The notes under the pieces are model-generated. The model saw only the letters and a program-made list of their open reading frames with translations, had not been told where the DNA came from and searched no databases. A DNA stretch of 64,000 nucleotides from Salinispora mooreana (GTDB lineage: Bacteria; Actinomycetota; Actinomycetes; Mycobacteriales; Micromonosporaceae), in the NCBI RefSeq assembly GCF_000379065.1, contig NZ_KB900614.1, positions 641,164-705,163 on the forward strand, read 5' to 3'. How positions within the stretch are numbered: the first letter of the stretch is position 1; each line of letters opens with the position of its first letter. The position numbers and the translations under genes are program-made. This document shows, one piece after another, positions 18,356 to 27,840 of this stretch.

Positions 18356-19579
18356 TCAACCGAGCAGGTCCCGCACCACCGCGTCCGCGAGCAGCCGACC
18401 GCGCAGGGTCAACACCGCCCGACCGTCGCCGTACGCCGCCTCGGCCAGCAGACCGGCCGCCCGCGCCCGATCGGCACCGGCGCGACCGGCGGGGTCCAAC
18501 ACCTCCAGCGGCAGGCCCACGGCGAGCCGAAGCCGCAGCATGACGTCCTCCAGGTGCGCCTCGTCGGCGGTCAGCACCTCCCGGGCCAAGCCCGGCGACG
18601 CCCCCGCCGCGAGCCGTTGCGCGTACGCCGTGGGGTGTTTGACGTTCCACCAGCGCACCCCGCCGACGTGGCTGTGTGCCCCCGGGCCGAGGCCCCACCA
18701 GTCGCCGCCGGTCCAGTACAAGAGGTTGTGCCGGCACCGGGCAGCCGGTGTCCGCGCCCAGTTGGAAACCTCGTACCAGGAGAAGCCGGCCGCGTCGAGG
18801 GCCGCCTCCGCCGCCAGGTAGCGGTCCGCAGCGACGTCGTCGGAGGGCTGCGCCAACTCGCCCCGCCGCACCTGCGCCGCGAGCCGGGTCCCCTCCTCCA
18901 CGATCAGGGAGTACGCGCTGACGTGGTCCACCCCCGCGGCGACTGCCTCGTCGAGCGAGGCGGCGAAGTCGGCCGCGCTCTCCCCCGGCGTCCCGTAGAT
19001 CAGGTCCAGGTTGACGTGCGCGAACCCGGCCTCCCGGGCCTCCCGGGCGGCGGCGACGGCCCGGCCGGCGCTGTGCCGCCGGTCCAGGATCGCGAGCACG
19101 CCGGGCGACGCGGACTGCATCCCCAGGGAAATCCTCGTGTAGCCGGCGGCCCGCAGCGCGGCGAGGGATCGCGGGGTGACCGACTCCGGGTTGGCCTCCG
19201 TGGTGACCTCCGCGTCGGGGGCCAACCCCCAGGTGCGATCGATGGCGTCGAGGATTCGCGCGAGGTCTGCCGCGGGCAGCAGGGTAGGGGTGCCACCGCC
19301 GACGAAGACCGTGTCGACCCGGGGCGGGCGGTGCTCGCCCAGCACCCGGGCTGCCAACGCGAGTTCGGCGAGTACGGTGTCGGCGTGCTCCTCCCGGCTG
19401 GCACCACCACCCAGCTCGGTCGCCGTGTAGGTGTTGAAATCGCAGTACCCGCACCGGCTGGCGCAGAAGGGGACGTGTACGTACACGCCGAACCCTCGCG
19501 TTCCCACCGAGGTCAGGGCGGTTGTGGGCAGCGATCCATCCATCGGGATGGTCTCGCCTGCTGGTAGGAGACCGGGCAT
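18356..19579 (-). CDS. hemW: Radical SAM heme chaperone HemW (HemN-like)
   Basis: A 407-residue radical SAM protein. The 4Fe-4S motif is CASRCGYCDF (C-x3-C-x2-C), preceded by the HemN/HemW mark GVYVHVPF. GGGTPTLL and SLGMQS further on are also family marks. A C-terminal winged-helix part follows. It is often named coproporphyrinogen III oxidase, but proteins of this length beside lepA/hrcA are HemW, which inserts heme into proteins. The ATG at 19579 fits the usual actinobacterial N-terminus (GLLPAGETIP). It lies between hrcA and lepA, a conserved setting. Confidence 0.93.
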   Translation of the reverse strand: MPGLLPAGETIPMDGSLPTTALTSVGTRGFGVYVHVPFCASRCGYCDFNTYTATELGGGASREEHADTVLAELALAARVLGEHRPPRVDTVFVGGGTPTLLPAADLARILDAIDRTWGLAPDAEVTTEANPESVTPRSLAALRAAGYTRISLGMQSASPGVLAILDRRHSAGRAVAAAREAREAGFAHVNLDLIYGTPGESAADFAASLDEAVAAGVDHVSAYSLIVEEGTRLAAQVRRGELAQPSDDVAADRYLAAEAALDAAGFSWYEVSNWARTPAARCRHNLLYWTGGDWWGLGPGAHSHVGGVRWWNVKHPTAYAQRLAAGASPGLAREVLTADEAHLEDVMLRLRLAVGLPLEVLDPAGRAGADRARAAGLLAEAAYGDGRAVLTLRGRLLADAVVRDLLG

Positions 19580-19598
19580 GGCCACTAGTGTGCCCGGC

Positions 19599-20381
19599 AT
19601 GACCTCTCCCGACGCGCTGGTGCGAACTGTCACGGCCGGCGGGGTGACCACCCTCACCCTGGACAGCCCGCACAACCGCAACGCGCTCTCCACGCCACTG
19701 ATGACCCAGCTGCTCGACGAACTCGCCGCGGCGGTCGCCGACGACGCCGTACGCGCGGTCGTGCTGGACCACTCCGGACCGGTCTTCTGCTCCGGCGCCG
19801 ACCTGAAGGAGACCGCCGCCGCGTACGCCAGCGGGACGGTTCCGGCCGGGATGCTCGGCGACGTGCTCGCGGCCGTCTGGGAGTGCCCGAAGCCCGTGGT
19901 GGCGCGGGTGGCGGGACCGGCACGGGCGGGCGGGCTGGGCCTGATCGCCGCGGCCGACCTGGCGGTCTGCGCCCAGCAGGCGACGTTTGCCTTCACCGAG
20001 GTCCGGATCGGGGTCATCCCAGCGGTGATCTCGGCGACGGTGCTGCCCCGGCTGCGGCCCCGCGCCGCGGCCGAGCTGTACCTGACCGGGGACACCTTCG
20101 ACGGGCAGCGGGCCGCCGACATCGGTCTGGTCACCGCGGCGGTGCCGCTGGCAGACCTGGACACCGTCGTGGCCCGCTACTGCGACTCGCTGGTCCGGGG
20201 CGCACCCGGGGCACTGGCCGGGGCCAAACAGCTACTTCGCCGCCCCGCCACCGTCGAGCTGCGGGGCGAACTGGCCGACCTGGCCACGCTCTCCACCGGC
20301 TACTTCCTCTCGGCGGAGGGCCGGGAGGGCGTCACCGCGTTCCGGGAGAAGCGGCCAGCGAGCTGGGTACCGGGCGAGTAG
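19599..20381 (+). CDS. Enoyl-CoA hydratase/isomerase family protein
   Basis: A 260-residue crotonase-fold protein. NRNALSTPLMTQLLDEL and FCSGADLKE (first oxyanion hole) are present. The second oxyanion region reads VAGPARAGGLGLIAAADLAVC. The catalytic-region segment FAFTEVRIGVIPAVIS is typical. It likely acts on a 2-enoyl-CoA in fatty acid or amino acid breakdown; the substrate is not known. The ATG at 19599 has TAGTGT at 19586-19591, which suits a leaderless mRNA; an in-frame ATG at 19578 behind GGAG would overlap the hemW start. Confidence 0.88.
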   Translation: MTSPDALVRTVTAGGVTTLTLDSPHNRNALSTPLMTQLLDELAAAVADDAVRAVVLDHSGPVFCSGADLKETAAAYASGTVPAGMLGDVLAAVWECPKPVVARVAGPARAGGLGLIAAADLAVCAQQATFAFTEVRIGVIPAVISATVLPRLRPRAAAELYLTGDTFDGQRAADIGLVTAAVPLADLDTVVARYCDSLVRGAPGALAGAKQLLRRPATVELRGELADLATLSTGYFLSAEGREGVTAFREKRPASWVPGE

Positions 20382-20551
20382 CCCGGGTTTCTGGCCGGCT
20401 CGGCACGGGAAGTCGCTGGCGCGCCCACCGCCGCCGCGACCGACCGGCAGCCGAACCGACCGAACGCCCGGGTAGCACCGCCCCGGCTGGCCGGCGGCTC
20501 ACCGGGCACAGGGGCTTACGCTTGTCGGACTCATCGAAACAGGGGGTGCAG

Positions 20552-21406
20552 GTGCGGACTCGGGCACTCGTAGCGACTGGCGTCGTTCTCGCGCTCGTCG
20601 CCATGGTCGGGCTCTTCGTCACCTTCCGGCACATCGCGGATGGGCTTCGGCTCCCGTTCGCCGGGCGGAGCTGCACGGTCCAGGCAGACGGCCAGGTGGA
20701 GTTGGATGCCGGCCAGATGGCCAACGCGGCGACGATCGCGGCCATCGGGGCGCAGCGCGGCATGCCGGAACGGGCGGTCGTGGTGGCGCTGGCGACCGCG
20801 TACCAGGAGTCGGGGCTGCGCAACCTGGCCGGCGGCGACCGGGACTCGGTGGGCCTGTTCCAGCAACGGCCCAGCCAGGGCTGGGGCTCGCCAGCCGAGA
20901 TCCGGGACCCGCGGTACGCGACGAACACCTTCTACGCCGCGCTGGCGAAGGTGCGCGACTGGGAAGAGATGCGGGTCACCGACGCCGCCCAGACGGTGCA
21001 GCGCTCGGCCTTCCCGGAGGCGTACCAGAAGTGGGCCGACGAGTCGGAGGTGCTGAGTCGGGCCCTGCTCGGTCAGGCCAGCGGAGCGGTGGCCTGCGCC
21101 GTCAACGACGATCCGCAGCACCGCGGGGCCACCGCGACCGCGGCGCTGGCCCAGGGGCTCACCCTGGACTGGGGGCTCGCCCCCGAAGCCGCGGCGGCCG
21201 GCCCGACCCGGCTGACCCTGACCGTGGACGACGAGCAGGATGGCTGGCGGTACGCGCACTGGCTGGTGTCACACGCCCAGGACAACGGGGTCCAACTAGT
21301 CCACTTCCAAGGGCTACGGTGGACCGCCGAGGAGGGCGTCTGGGCCCCGGTAGCCGGCAAACAGAGCCCCACCCGGGTGGTCGCCGAGGTCCTCGACGCC
21401 CCCTGA
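20552..21406 (+). CDS. Membrane-anchored lysozyme-like (transglycosylase-like) protein
   Basis: A 284-residue protein starting at GTG, with AGGGGG just before. Residues 5-25 are an uncleaved signal anchor or signal peptide. The middle has a lysozyme-like region: ALATAYQESGLRNLAGGDRD, then SVGLFQQRPSQGWG, DPRYATNTFYAAL and TDAAQTVQRSAFPEAY. The Glu in YQES is where transglycosylases place the catalytic acid. The rest (residues 175-284) is an unnamed C-terminal domain. It is probably exported and may cut or bind peptidoglycan. The family is common in Micromonosporaceae; its activity is unproven. A truncated relative lies at 32254-32778. Confidence 0.75.
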   Translation: MRTRALVATGVVLALVAMVGLFVTFRHIADGLRLPFAGRSCTVQADGQVELDAGQMANAATIAAIGAQRGMPERAVVVALATAYQESGLRNLAGGDRDSVGLFQQRPSQGWGSPAEIRDPRYATNTFYAALAKVRDWEEMRVTDAAQTVQRSAFPEAYQKWADESEVLSRALLGQASGAVACAVNDDPQHRGATATAALAQGLTLDWGLAPEAAAAGPTRLTLTVDDEQDGWRYAHWLVSHAQDNGVQLVHFQGLRWTAEEGVWAPVAGKQSPTRVVAEVLDAP

Positions 21407-21416
21407 GGACGCCGGA

Positions 21417-21701
21417 TCACCGGTGAGCGCTGCCACCGCGCCAGCCCAGGCGCGCCACCACGGCCACCGCGATGGCGGCGAAGACAACCTGGAGCAGCAG
21501 CTCACGCCAGTCGAACCCATCCGCTTCGGCGAAGCCGACGGATCGGGCGACGATCGCCCCGAGCAGCGCGGCACCGACGCCGATCACCAGGTGTAGCCAG
21601 CCGGGCATATCCTGCCGGCCCGGCACGACCAGACGGCCCAGCGCCCCGACGATCAGACCGACGAGCAGCGTGGTGAGGATGCCGGAGACGGTCAGCTCCA
21701 C
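21417..21701 (-). CDS. GlsB/YeaQ/YmgE family stress-response membrane protein
   Basis: A 94-residue protein with three hydrophobic segments. The glycine-rich first helix (LIVGALGRLVVPGRQDMPGW) and IGVGAALLGAIVA are the marks of the transglycosylase-associated (GlsB/YeaQ) family. Despite the name, no enzymatic activity is known; members rise under stress. The ATG at 21701 has GGAG about 8 bases before it. It is convergent with the lysozyme-like gene (10-base gap). Confidence 0.9.
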   Translation of the reverse strand: MELTVSGILTTLLVGLIVGALGRLVVPGRQDMPGWLHLVIGVGAALLGAIVARSVGFAEADGFDWRELLLQVVFAAIAVAVVARLGWRGGSAHR

Positions 21702-21837
21702 GGTCGTTCTCCTCTGCGGGGAAGGGCGAGTCCGGCGGTGACCGGCGACGCGGTGTGCACCGTTCCCGACCTGAGGAGCCCCACACCGCCGGCCTACGGC
21801 CAGGCGCCGGGTGCCCGCTCCGCCACGGCAGCCGTAC

Positions 21838-23718
21838 TCACTTCTTACCGGACGTCTTGCCGCCGCCCCCGGAGTCCGCGGAGAGCGCGGCGATGAATGC
21901 CTCCTGCGGCACCTCGACCCGGCCCACCATCTTCATCCGCTTCTTGCCTTCCTTCTGCTTCTCCAGCAGCTTGCGCTTACGGCTGATGTCACCGCCGTAG
22001 CACTTCGCCAGGACGTCCTTGCGGATTGCGCGGATCGTCTCCCGGGCGATCACCCGGCTGCCGATCGCCGCCTGGATGGGCACCTCGAACTGCTGGCGGG
22101 GGATCAGGGAGCGCAGCTTCGCGGCGATGGTGGTGCCGTAGGCGTAGGCCTTGTCCTTGTGCACGATCGCGCTGAACGCGTCAACCGGCTCGCCGTGTAG
22201 CAGGATGTCCACCTTGACCAGGTCGGAGGCCTGCTCGCCGGAGGGCTCGTAGTCCAGCGACGCGTACCCCTTGGTGCGGCTCTTGAGCTGATCGAAGAAG
22301 TCGAAAATAATCTCCGCCAGCGGCAGGGTGTAGCGCAGCTCCACCCGGTCGGCGGAGAGGTAGTCCATGCCGAGCAGCGTGCCCCGACGGCCCTGGCAGA
22401 GCTCCATGACCGCGCCGACGAAGTCGTTCGGGGTCAAGACCGTGGCGCGCACCACCGGCTCGTACACCTCGGCGATCTTGCCGGTCGGGTACTCGCTCGG
22501 GTTGGTCACCACGACCTCCTCGCCGTCCTCGTTGATGGCCCGGTAGACCACGTTCGGCGCGGTGGAGATCAGGTCGAGGTTGAACTCCCGCTCCAGCCGC
22601 TCCCGGATGATCTCCAGGTGCAGCAGGCCGAGGAAGCCGCAGCGAAAGCCGAAACCGAGTGCACCGGAGGTCTCCGGCTCGTAGGTCAGCGCCGCGTCAT
22701 TGAGCTTGAGCCTGTCCAACGCGTCCCGCAGGTTCGGGTAGTCTGACCCGTCGATCGGGTAGAGGCCGGAGTAGACCATCGGCTTCGGGTCCTTGTACCC
22801 GCCGAGCGGCTCATCCGCCGGCCGCGCGTTGATGGTGACGGTGTCACCCACCCGGGACTGCCGGACATCCTTCACGCCGGTGATCAGGTATCCCACCTCG
22901 CCGATACCGAGCGCATCCGCCTTGACCATCTCCGGGGAGATCACACCGATCTCCAGCAGCTCGTGGACCGCGCCGGTAGACATCATCTTGATCCGGTCCC
23001 GGGCGCTGATCTGCCCGTCAACCACCCGGACGTAGGTGACCACGCCCCGATAGACGTCGTACACCGAGTCGAAGATCATTGCCCGGGCCGACGACTCCGC
23101 CACACCGACCGGCGGGGTGAACTGTCGGACGATCTCGTCGAGCAGGTGCGGTACGCCCTCTCCGGTCTTGCCGGAGACCCGGATGCAGTCCGCCGGATCG
23201 CCGCCGATCAGGTGGGCCAGCTCCTCGGCGTACTTCTCCGGCTGCGCCGCCGGCAGGTCGATCTTGTTGAGTACCGGGATGATGTGCAGATCGTTCTCGA
23301 GCGCCAGGTAGAGGTTGGCCAGGGTCTGCGCCTCGATGCCCTGGGCGGCGTCAACCAGCAGGATCGCGCCCTCGCAGGCCGCCAGGGAGCGCGAGACCTC
23401 GTAGCTGAAGTCAACGTGCCCAGGGGTATCGATCATGTTGAGCACGGCACTCTCGCCGGCCCGCTCCCCCTCCCGAATCGCCCACGGCATCCGGACGGCC
23501 TGGCTCTTGATGGTGATCCCGCGCTCTCGCTCGATGTCCATCCGATCGAGGTATTGCGCCCGCATCTGTCGGGGGTCGACCACACCGGTGAGCTGCAACA
23601 TCCGGTCGGCCAGGGTCGACTTCCCATGATCGATGTGGGCGATGATGCAGAAGTTCCGGATGCGCGCCGGTTCGGTGGCACCAGGAGTGTTCGCGCCGGA
23701 ATCGAGCGTCGGTGGCAC
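21838..23718 (-). CDS. lepA: Elongation factor 4 (LepA)
   Basis: A ribosome-bound GTPase of about 626 residues that acts in translation elongation or initiation under stress. G1 is AHIDHGKST (about residues 23-31), G3 DTPGHVDFS and G4 NKIDLP. The LepA-only C-terminal domain ends with a Gly/Lys tail; [23 protein letters not shown] is the family signature. The GTG at 23718 gives a normal-length N-terminus; an ATG 72 bases earlier is an alternative, and no strong ribosome-binding site settles it. LepA-hemW-hrcA is a conserved order, here interrupted by three genes. Confidence 0.96.
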   Translation of the reverse strand: MPPTLDSGANTPGATEPARIRNFCIIAHIDHGKSTLADRMLQLTGVVDPRQMRAQYLDRMDIERERGITIKSQAVRMPWAIREGERAGESAVLNMIDTPGHVDFSYEVSRSLAACEGAILLVDAAQGIEAQTLANLYLALENDLHIIPVLNKIDLPAAQPEKYAEELAHLIGGDPADCIRVSGKTGEGVPHLLDEIVRQFTPPVGVAESSARAMIFDSVYDVYRGVVTYVRVVDGQISARDRIKMMSTGAVHELLEIGVISPEMVKADALGIGEVGYLITGVKDVRQSRVGDTVTINARPADEPLGGYKDPKPMVYSGLYPIDGSDYPNLRDALDRLKLNDAALTYEPETSGALGFGFRCGFLGLLHLEIIRERLEREFNLDLISTAPNVVYRAINEDGEEVVVTNPSEYPTGKIAEVYEPVVRATVLTPNDFVGAVMELCQGRRGTLLGMDYLSADRVELRYTLPLAEIIFDFFDQLKSRTKGYASLDYEPSGEQASDLVKVDILLHGEPVDAFSAIVHKDKAYAYGTTIAAKLRSLIPRQQFEVPIQAAIGSRVIARETIRAIRKDVLAKCYGGDISRKRKLLEKQKEGKKRMKMVGRVEVPQEAFIAALSADSGGGGKTSGKK

Positions 23719-23914
23719 AGCGGTCCGTTCTGGTCGACTGACGTTGAGCGGGCCGGCGCGGCACCGGCCCCCTCTATGCTCCCACGCCATGCTCACGGGT
23801 CCGCTGTGCGGGCAAACCCGAGCACGCCCCGCCGACGGACCGGGCCTACTCAGCGGCCGTCCGGACTCTTCGGCGGAGCAGCCCGGCGAAGAGCTGATAA
23901 CTGAACCAAACCGA

Positions 23915-24451
23915 CTACTCGCCCGGTGGCTCGACGAAGAGGGCGGCGAGTTTCGGGAGCCGGCGGCGCGCCTCATCCGCGTCGTCGAAATCCCAGAAGT
24001 CGTTCAGGTCCGGCACCGCAACCGGGTCCCGGTCCGCCGGCAGCTCGGTCGCGGTCGCCTTCCGGTACGCCTCCCACGGCACCGCCAGCATTCGGGCGCA
24101 GGCGAACTCCTCACCCGACAACGACGCGGTCCGTACCGGCGGCAGGTCGGCCAGCGAGTCCGGCTCGGCGACGGCACGCGCGAACACCTCGCGCCCCTGG
24201 GCCATCAGCCAGCCGCGGAAGTCGTGGAAGCCGTCGTCGGAGATACCACCGTTGATCAGGTACGCCGCACCCCAGAGGTCCACTCGGTGCGAGGCGGCCA
24301 GCACCCGGGCCTGATGGCGCGTGTATCCGAGGATCTCCTCCGGCTCCCGCGCCGCAAGCAGGTCCACAGCCCGAACGGCGACCGCGTCCGACGTTCCCCC
24401 GCCCCCTATCCGGGCCTCGTCGATCAGCTGCCAGAAGTCGTCGGTCCGCAT
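23915..24451 (-). CDS. DUF4240 domain protein
   Basis: A 178-residue protein that matches DUF4240 along most of its length: [11 protein letters not shown] at the start, then [30 protein letters not shown] and [15 protein letters not shown]. No membrane segment or signal peptide is seen, so it is cytoplasmic. DUF4240 has no known function. It is rich in Asp and Glu near the end. The ATG at 24451 fits the family start; an earlier in-frame ATG adds a cysteine-rich part that is not conserved. It is divergent from the phosphotransferase gene. Confidence 0.86.
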   Translation of the reverse strand: MRTDDFWQLIDEARIGGGGTSDAVAVRAVDLLAAREPEEILGYTRHQARVLAASHRVDLWGAAYLINGGISDDGFHDFRGWLMAQGREVFARAVAEPDSLADLPPVRTASLSGEEFACARMLAVPWEAYRKATATELPADRDPVAVPDLNDFWDFDDADEARRRLPKLAALFVEPPGE

Positions 24452-24625
24452 GACCCGCCAGTCTTCCAGAACCACCGGTCGCGGGCGCCCAACCGCCTTC
24501 CCAAGCCCACCGGTCACGGCTCGCCGCAGACACCGGCCGTTCCCGCATCGACACACCGCCTCGTAACCGTCGACACATTGCCTGCTTTACCCGGTGGACT
24601 GGCAAATCCGTACGACACTGGAAAG

Positions 24626-25711
24626 ATGCCGAGTTCGCCCCCGCACCCCGTGACCACCCGCCGGCCCGGCTGGTCCGACCTGCCAGTGGGTATGCGGGCC
24701 GCCCTCGCCGACCGCCTCGGTGCTCCTGTGGTCGCCACCCGTACCGCGACCGCCGGCTTCACCCGCGGCTTCGCCGGCGTGCTGTCCGCCGCCGACGGCG
24801 GCCGGGTCTTCGTCAAGGCCGCGCCCCGCGACTCCCACCTGGCCAACTGGTACTGGCGAGAGGCGACGGTCCTCGACCGGCTCCCACCCGGGCTGCCGGC
24901 GCCCCGAACCCGCTGGACCCTGGCGGAGTCCGGCTGGTTCGCCGTCGCCCTCGACGTGGTTGACGGCTATCCGCCCGAACACCCGTGGGAGCCGTCGGAG
25001 CTGACCACCATCCTGACCGCGTACGCAGAGGTCGCCGCCGCCCTGGACCCACCACCCAGCGACCTCGGCGCGCTCAACCCACCACACCTGGCCGACCTGG
25101 CCCAAGCCGACATCCTCCGCTGGGGTGACGTGACAGCGGGCCGAGAGCTCCCTCCGCCGCTACCGGCCGGGCTCGAACAGCGGCTGCCCGAACTGGTCGG
25201 GCTCGAGTCCCGACTCCCGGGCTACCTCGCCCCGGCGTCCGGGTTGATCCACGGCGACCTGCGGCCGGACAACGTGCTACTCACCGCACACGGGCAGGTG
25301 TGGTTCTGCGACTGGACCTGGCTCTGCCGCGGTCCGGCCTGGTTCGACCTGGTCACGCTTCTCCTCGGGGGGCAGGCCGTGGAGCAGCAGGAGGTCACCG
25401 TCGCAGCGCTGGCCGGGAGCGGCGGCGCAGGCTCCCCGACCGAGCCAGCGAGCTCCCCCTTCCCGGAGGCCGCCGTCGGACCGACGCCCGCCCTGACCAC
25501 CGATTGGCTGGATGCCGCCTTCGCGGCCCACCCGGCTGCCGCCGACGCCCCGCCGGATGCCCTGGATGTCACGCTGGCGGCACTGGCCGGCTACTTCCTC
25601 ACCACGGCGGCCACGGTTCCGGAGACCGCGACCGAGCAGCTCGCGGCCCACCAGCGCCGCAGCGGCGAGTACGCGCTCGACTGGCTCGCCCGCCGCCAGG
25701 GCTGGAACTGA
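24626..25711 (+). CDS. Aminoglycoside phosphotransferase (APH) family protein
   Basis: A 361-residue kinase-like protein. The ATP-binding part has RVFVKAAPRD and the catalytic loop is LIHGDLRPDNVLL (HxDxxxxN), followed by WFCDWTWLCRGPAWFDL, where the metal-binding Asp lies. The substrate is unknown: these proteins include drug-modifying enzymes and many small-metabolite or lipid kinases, and nothing here points to antibiotic resistance. A 40-residue low-complexity insert (about residues 252-292) precedes a helical C-terminus. The ATG at 24626 has GGAAAG just before it. Confidence 0.85.
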   Translation: MPSSPPHPVTTRRPGWSDLPVGMRAALADRLGAPVVATRTATAGFTRGFAGVLSAADGGRVFVKAAPRDSHLANWYWREATVLDRLPPGLPAPRTRWTLAESGWFAVALDVVDGYPPEHPWEPSELTTILTAYAEVAAALDPPPSDLGALNPPHLADLAQADILRWGDVTAGRELPPPLPAGLEQRLPELVGLESRLPGYLAPASGLIHGDLRPDNVLLTAHGQVWFCDWTWLCRGPAWFDLVTLLLGGQAVEQQEVTVAALAGSGGAGSPTEPASSPFPEAAVGPTPALTTDWLDAAFAAHPAAADAPPDALDVTLAALAGYFLTTAATVPETATEQLAAHQRRSGEYALDWLARRQGWN

Positions 25712-25771
25712 ACCCCGCCGGAGCTCCGCCACCACTCGCACCGCGCCCGTCGGGTGGCCCAGGAGGCAACT

Positions 25772-25800
25772 TTGGCGCTACCCGAGCGACCTGGTAGCCT
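25772..25800 (+). promoter_or_regulatory. Promoter of rpsT
   Basis: TTGGCG (25772-25777) and TAGCCT (25795-25800), 17 bases apart, match housekeeping -35/-10 boxes. The start of transcription would be near 25807, about 70 bases before rpsT. Confidence 0.65.
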
Positions 25801-25875
25801 GGCACTTCGCGCGACGATGACGCATGCTCGCCGCGCGGATGCAGACCAACCCGAGCTATCAGACGAGGCTGTCGC

Positions 25876-26142
25876 GTGGCGAACATCAAGTCCCAGATCA
25901 AGCGCAACCGGCAGAACGAGAAGCGCCGGCTGCGGAACAAGTCGGTCAAGTCGTCGCTGAAGACCGCCATCCGCAAGTTCCACGAGGCCGCCGAGACCGG
26001 CGACATGGAGAAGGCGACGGTTCTCATGCGCGATGCCGCCCGCAAGCTGGACAAGGCCGCCAGCAAGGGCGTTATCCACGCCAACCAGGCTGCGAACCGC
26101 AAGTCGGCTATCGCCAAGCGCGTGGCGTCGTTCTCCGCCTGA
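25876..26142 (+). CDS. rpsT: 30S ribosomal protein S20
   Basis: An 88-residue, lysine- and arginine-rich protein that binds 16S r[23 protein letters not shown] at the N-terminus and [20 protein letters not shown] near the end are the S20 marks. It starts with GTG (GTGGCGAAC). It stands alone, with its own promoter and terminator, and is opposite the holA unit, as is usual. Confidence 0.98.
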   Translation: MANIKSQIKRNRQNEKRRLRNKSVKSSLKTAIRKFHEAAETGDMEKATVLMRDAARKLDKAASKGVIHANQAANRKSAIAKRVASFSA

Positions 26143-26165
26143 CCCAGCCATACCAGGTTGGGACG

Positions 26166-26195
26166 AAACCCCGGTCCGATCCGGTCCGGGGTTTT
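26166..26195 (+). terminator. Rho-independent terminator of rpsT
   Basis: A 9-bp stem AAACCCCGG (26166-26174) with CCGGGGTTT (26186-26194), followed by TTTTG. It starts 24 bases after the rpsT stop. Confidence 0.9.
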
Positions 26196-26246
26196 GTGCT
26201 GCCCCGTCGCACGCCGCTGATGCCGACCGGGGCAGCGGTCGCGCTG

Positions 26247-26282
26247 CCGAAGTCAGCGCTCGGCCCGAAGTCAGCGCTCGGC
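26247..26282 (-). repeat. 18-bp direct repeat across the end of the small membrane protein gene
   Basis: Two exact 18-bp copies (CCGAAGTCAGCGCTCGGC) at 26247-26264 and 26265-26282. The second holds the stop codon of the minus-strand gene that ends at 26271. Confidence 0.88.
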
Positions 26283-26750
26283 CGGGGGCGCTCCGGTCGC
26301 GGGCAACTCCCGCGCTCTGGTCGGGGGCAACTCCCGCGCTGCGGCTGGAGCCAGCTCCCCGGGACGCTCCGGGGCGGACGAGACGGCGACGCCGGGAACG
26401 CTGTGCCAGATCCAGCCAACCCGCGCGGTGCCGACCACCGGCTCCATCTGGTGGCGGAAGCGGTCCCGCTCCTGGTCGGGCACGAGCGCCGCGGAACGGA
26501 CGACCCGCGCCGCCACCACGTCGTTGATCTTCACCATCACCGCGACCATCGCCGGCAGCACCAACACCGACCACCAGCTGACCAGTTCAGCGAGCGCCAG
26601 TAGCGCCGCCAGCGCGACAGCCCCCTCGAAAAAGACGAAGCAGAGCACTCCACCCGGGTTGACGAACCGCAGACCCAGAAGGCGCGCGTACAGCGGCCGG
26701 TAGCGCTCCTCCTCCGCCACCAGGGTGGCCCACGACCTCGGTCCGGTCAC
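26271..26750 (-). CDS. Small membrane protein of unknown function, coupled to holA
   Basis: A 159-residue protein. Residues 1-30 are cytoplasmic (SWATLVAEEERYRPLYARLLGL), followed by two hydrophobic segments near residues 33-80 and a charged loop (DQERDRFRHQMEPVVG). The last 35 residues are a proline/arginine-rich tail with a repeated RELP unit. The GTG at 26750 overlaps the holA stop as GTGA, so it is translated with holA. I recognise no named family. Confidence 0.72.
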   Translation of the reverse strand: MTGPRSWATLVAEEERYRPLYARLLGLRFVNPGGVLCFVFFEGAVALAALLALAELVSWWSVLVLPAMVAVMVKINDVVAARVVRSAALVPDQERDRFRHQMEPVVGTARVGWIWHSVPGVAVSSAPERPGELAPAAARELPPTRARELPATGAPPAER

Positions 26751-27727
26751 CGGGCGCCGCCCTGCCGCGCCGCTGCCACCGAGAAGACGGCCCGCTCCAG
26801 GGCGTACGCCCGGTCGTCCGAGCCCCCCTTCACGGCCGCGTTGCACTCGGCCGCGGCCCGCATGGCCTGCACCAGCCCCTCCGGCGTCCACCCGCGGCTC
26901 TGCCGCTGGGCCCGCTCGATCTTCCAGGCCGGCATACCGAGGGAGCTGGCCAGCTGGTAGGGGCTTCCCCGCCCGGCGGAGGCGACCCGGGCCACGGTAC
27001 GCACGCCGTCGGCGAGCGCATCAGCAATCGGCACCGGGTCAACGCCGACGTGTAGCGCCCAACGCAGCGCCTCCAGCGCGGCCGGCACGTCGCCCACCAT
27101 CGTCGCGTCGGCGACGGTGAAGCCGGACACCTCGACCCGCCCCCGGTAGTACCGGGCCACCGTCTCCGGGCTGATCTTCCCGTCGGTGTCGGCCATCAAC
27201 TGCGAGCAGGCGGCGGCGAGTTCGCGCAGGTCATTACCGACCGCCGCGATGAGCGCCTCGGCGGCGGAGTCGGTACACCGGCCACCCGCCCGCCGAAACT
27301 CGTCGCGGACGAACGCCGCCCGCTCCCGGTGCCCCTTCAGCCGAACAGCCGGCACCACGGTCGCGCCGGCCGCCTTCAGCCCGTCCGCGAACGCCTTGCC
27401 CTTGGCCGCACCGAGGTGAAGCACGACCAGCTGCACCTCGGGGTCGGGGTCCTTCGCATATGCGAGGAGGGCCGCCGCCAGATCCTTACGCGCGTCCTGG
27501 CCGGACCGCAGGATCAGCAGCCGCCGTCCGCCGAAGAGCGACGGACTGAGCATCTCCGCGATCTCACCGACGGTGAGGGAGCCGGCTTGATACTCGCGGA
27601 CGTCCACCTCCGGATCCACACTCCGGCTCTGGGCGACCGCCTCGGTGACCGCGCGAGTAGCGAGAAGTTCCTCGTCACCGAGGACGAGCAGAATCGGAGC
27701 GAGGCTGGTGGCGGTCACGCCGCCCAT
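26747..27727 (-). CDS. holA: DNA polymerase III subunit delta
   Basis: A 326-residue clamp-loader subunit that opens the beta clamp. ILLVLGDEELLATRAVTEAV and LFGGRRLLILRSG are at the N-terminus. The middle part (LVVLHLGAAKGKAFADGLK, DLRELAAACSQL) and C-terminal helical domain (ALHVGVDPVPIADALA) fit the HolA family. Its start has ATG at 27727 and a GTG three codons later as an alternative. It is next to rpsT and comEC, the normal neighbours. Confidence 0.94.
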   Translation of the reverse strand: MGGVTATSLAPILLVLGDEELLATRAVTEAVAQSRSVDPEVDVREYQAGSLTVGEIAEMLSPSLFGGRRLLILRSGQDARKDLAAALLAYAKDPDPEVQLVVLHLGAAKGKAFADGLKAAGATVVPAVRLKGHRERAAFVRDEFRRAGGRCTDSAAEALIAAVGNDLRELAAACSQLMADTDGKISPETVARYYRGRVEVSGFTVADATMVGDVPAALEALRWALHVGVDPVPIADALADGVRTVARVASAGRGSPYQLASSLGMPAWKIERAQRQSRGWTPEGLVQAMRAAAECNAAVKGGSDDRAYALERAVFSVAAARQGGAR

Positions 27728-27840
27728 ATTCGCATGGTCAGCCGAGCACGCCAGCCCGGTCGTCCGCCCTCCGATGTCAGAGCCCGCACTCAGCGCAAAT
27801 CCCGACTTTTACGTCTGTTTCACCTTGAAAACTGACATAA

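Noticed and set aside
24626..25711. Aminoglycoside-resistance gene
   Set aside because: The kinase motifs only define the broad APH family; the sequence and neighbours give no link to antibiotic resistance.
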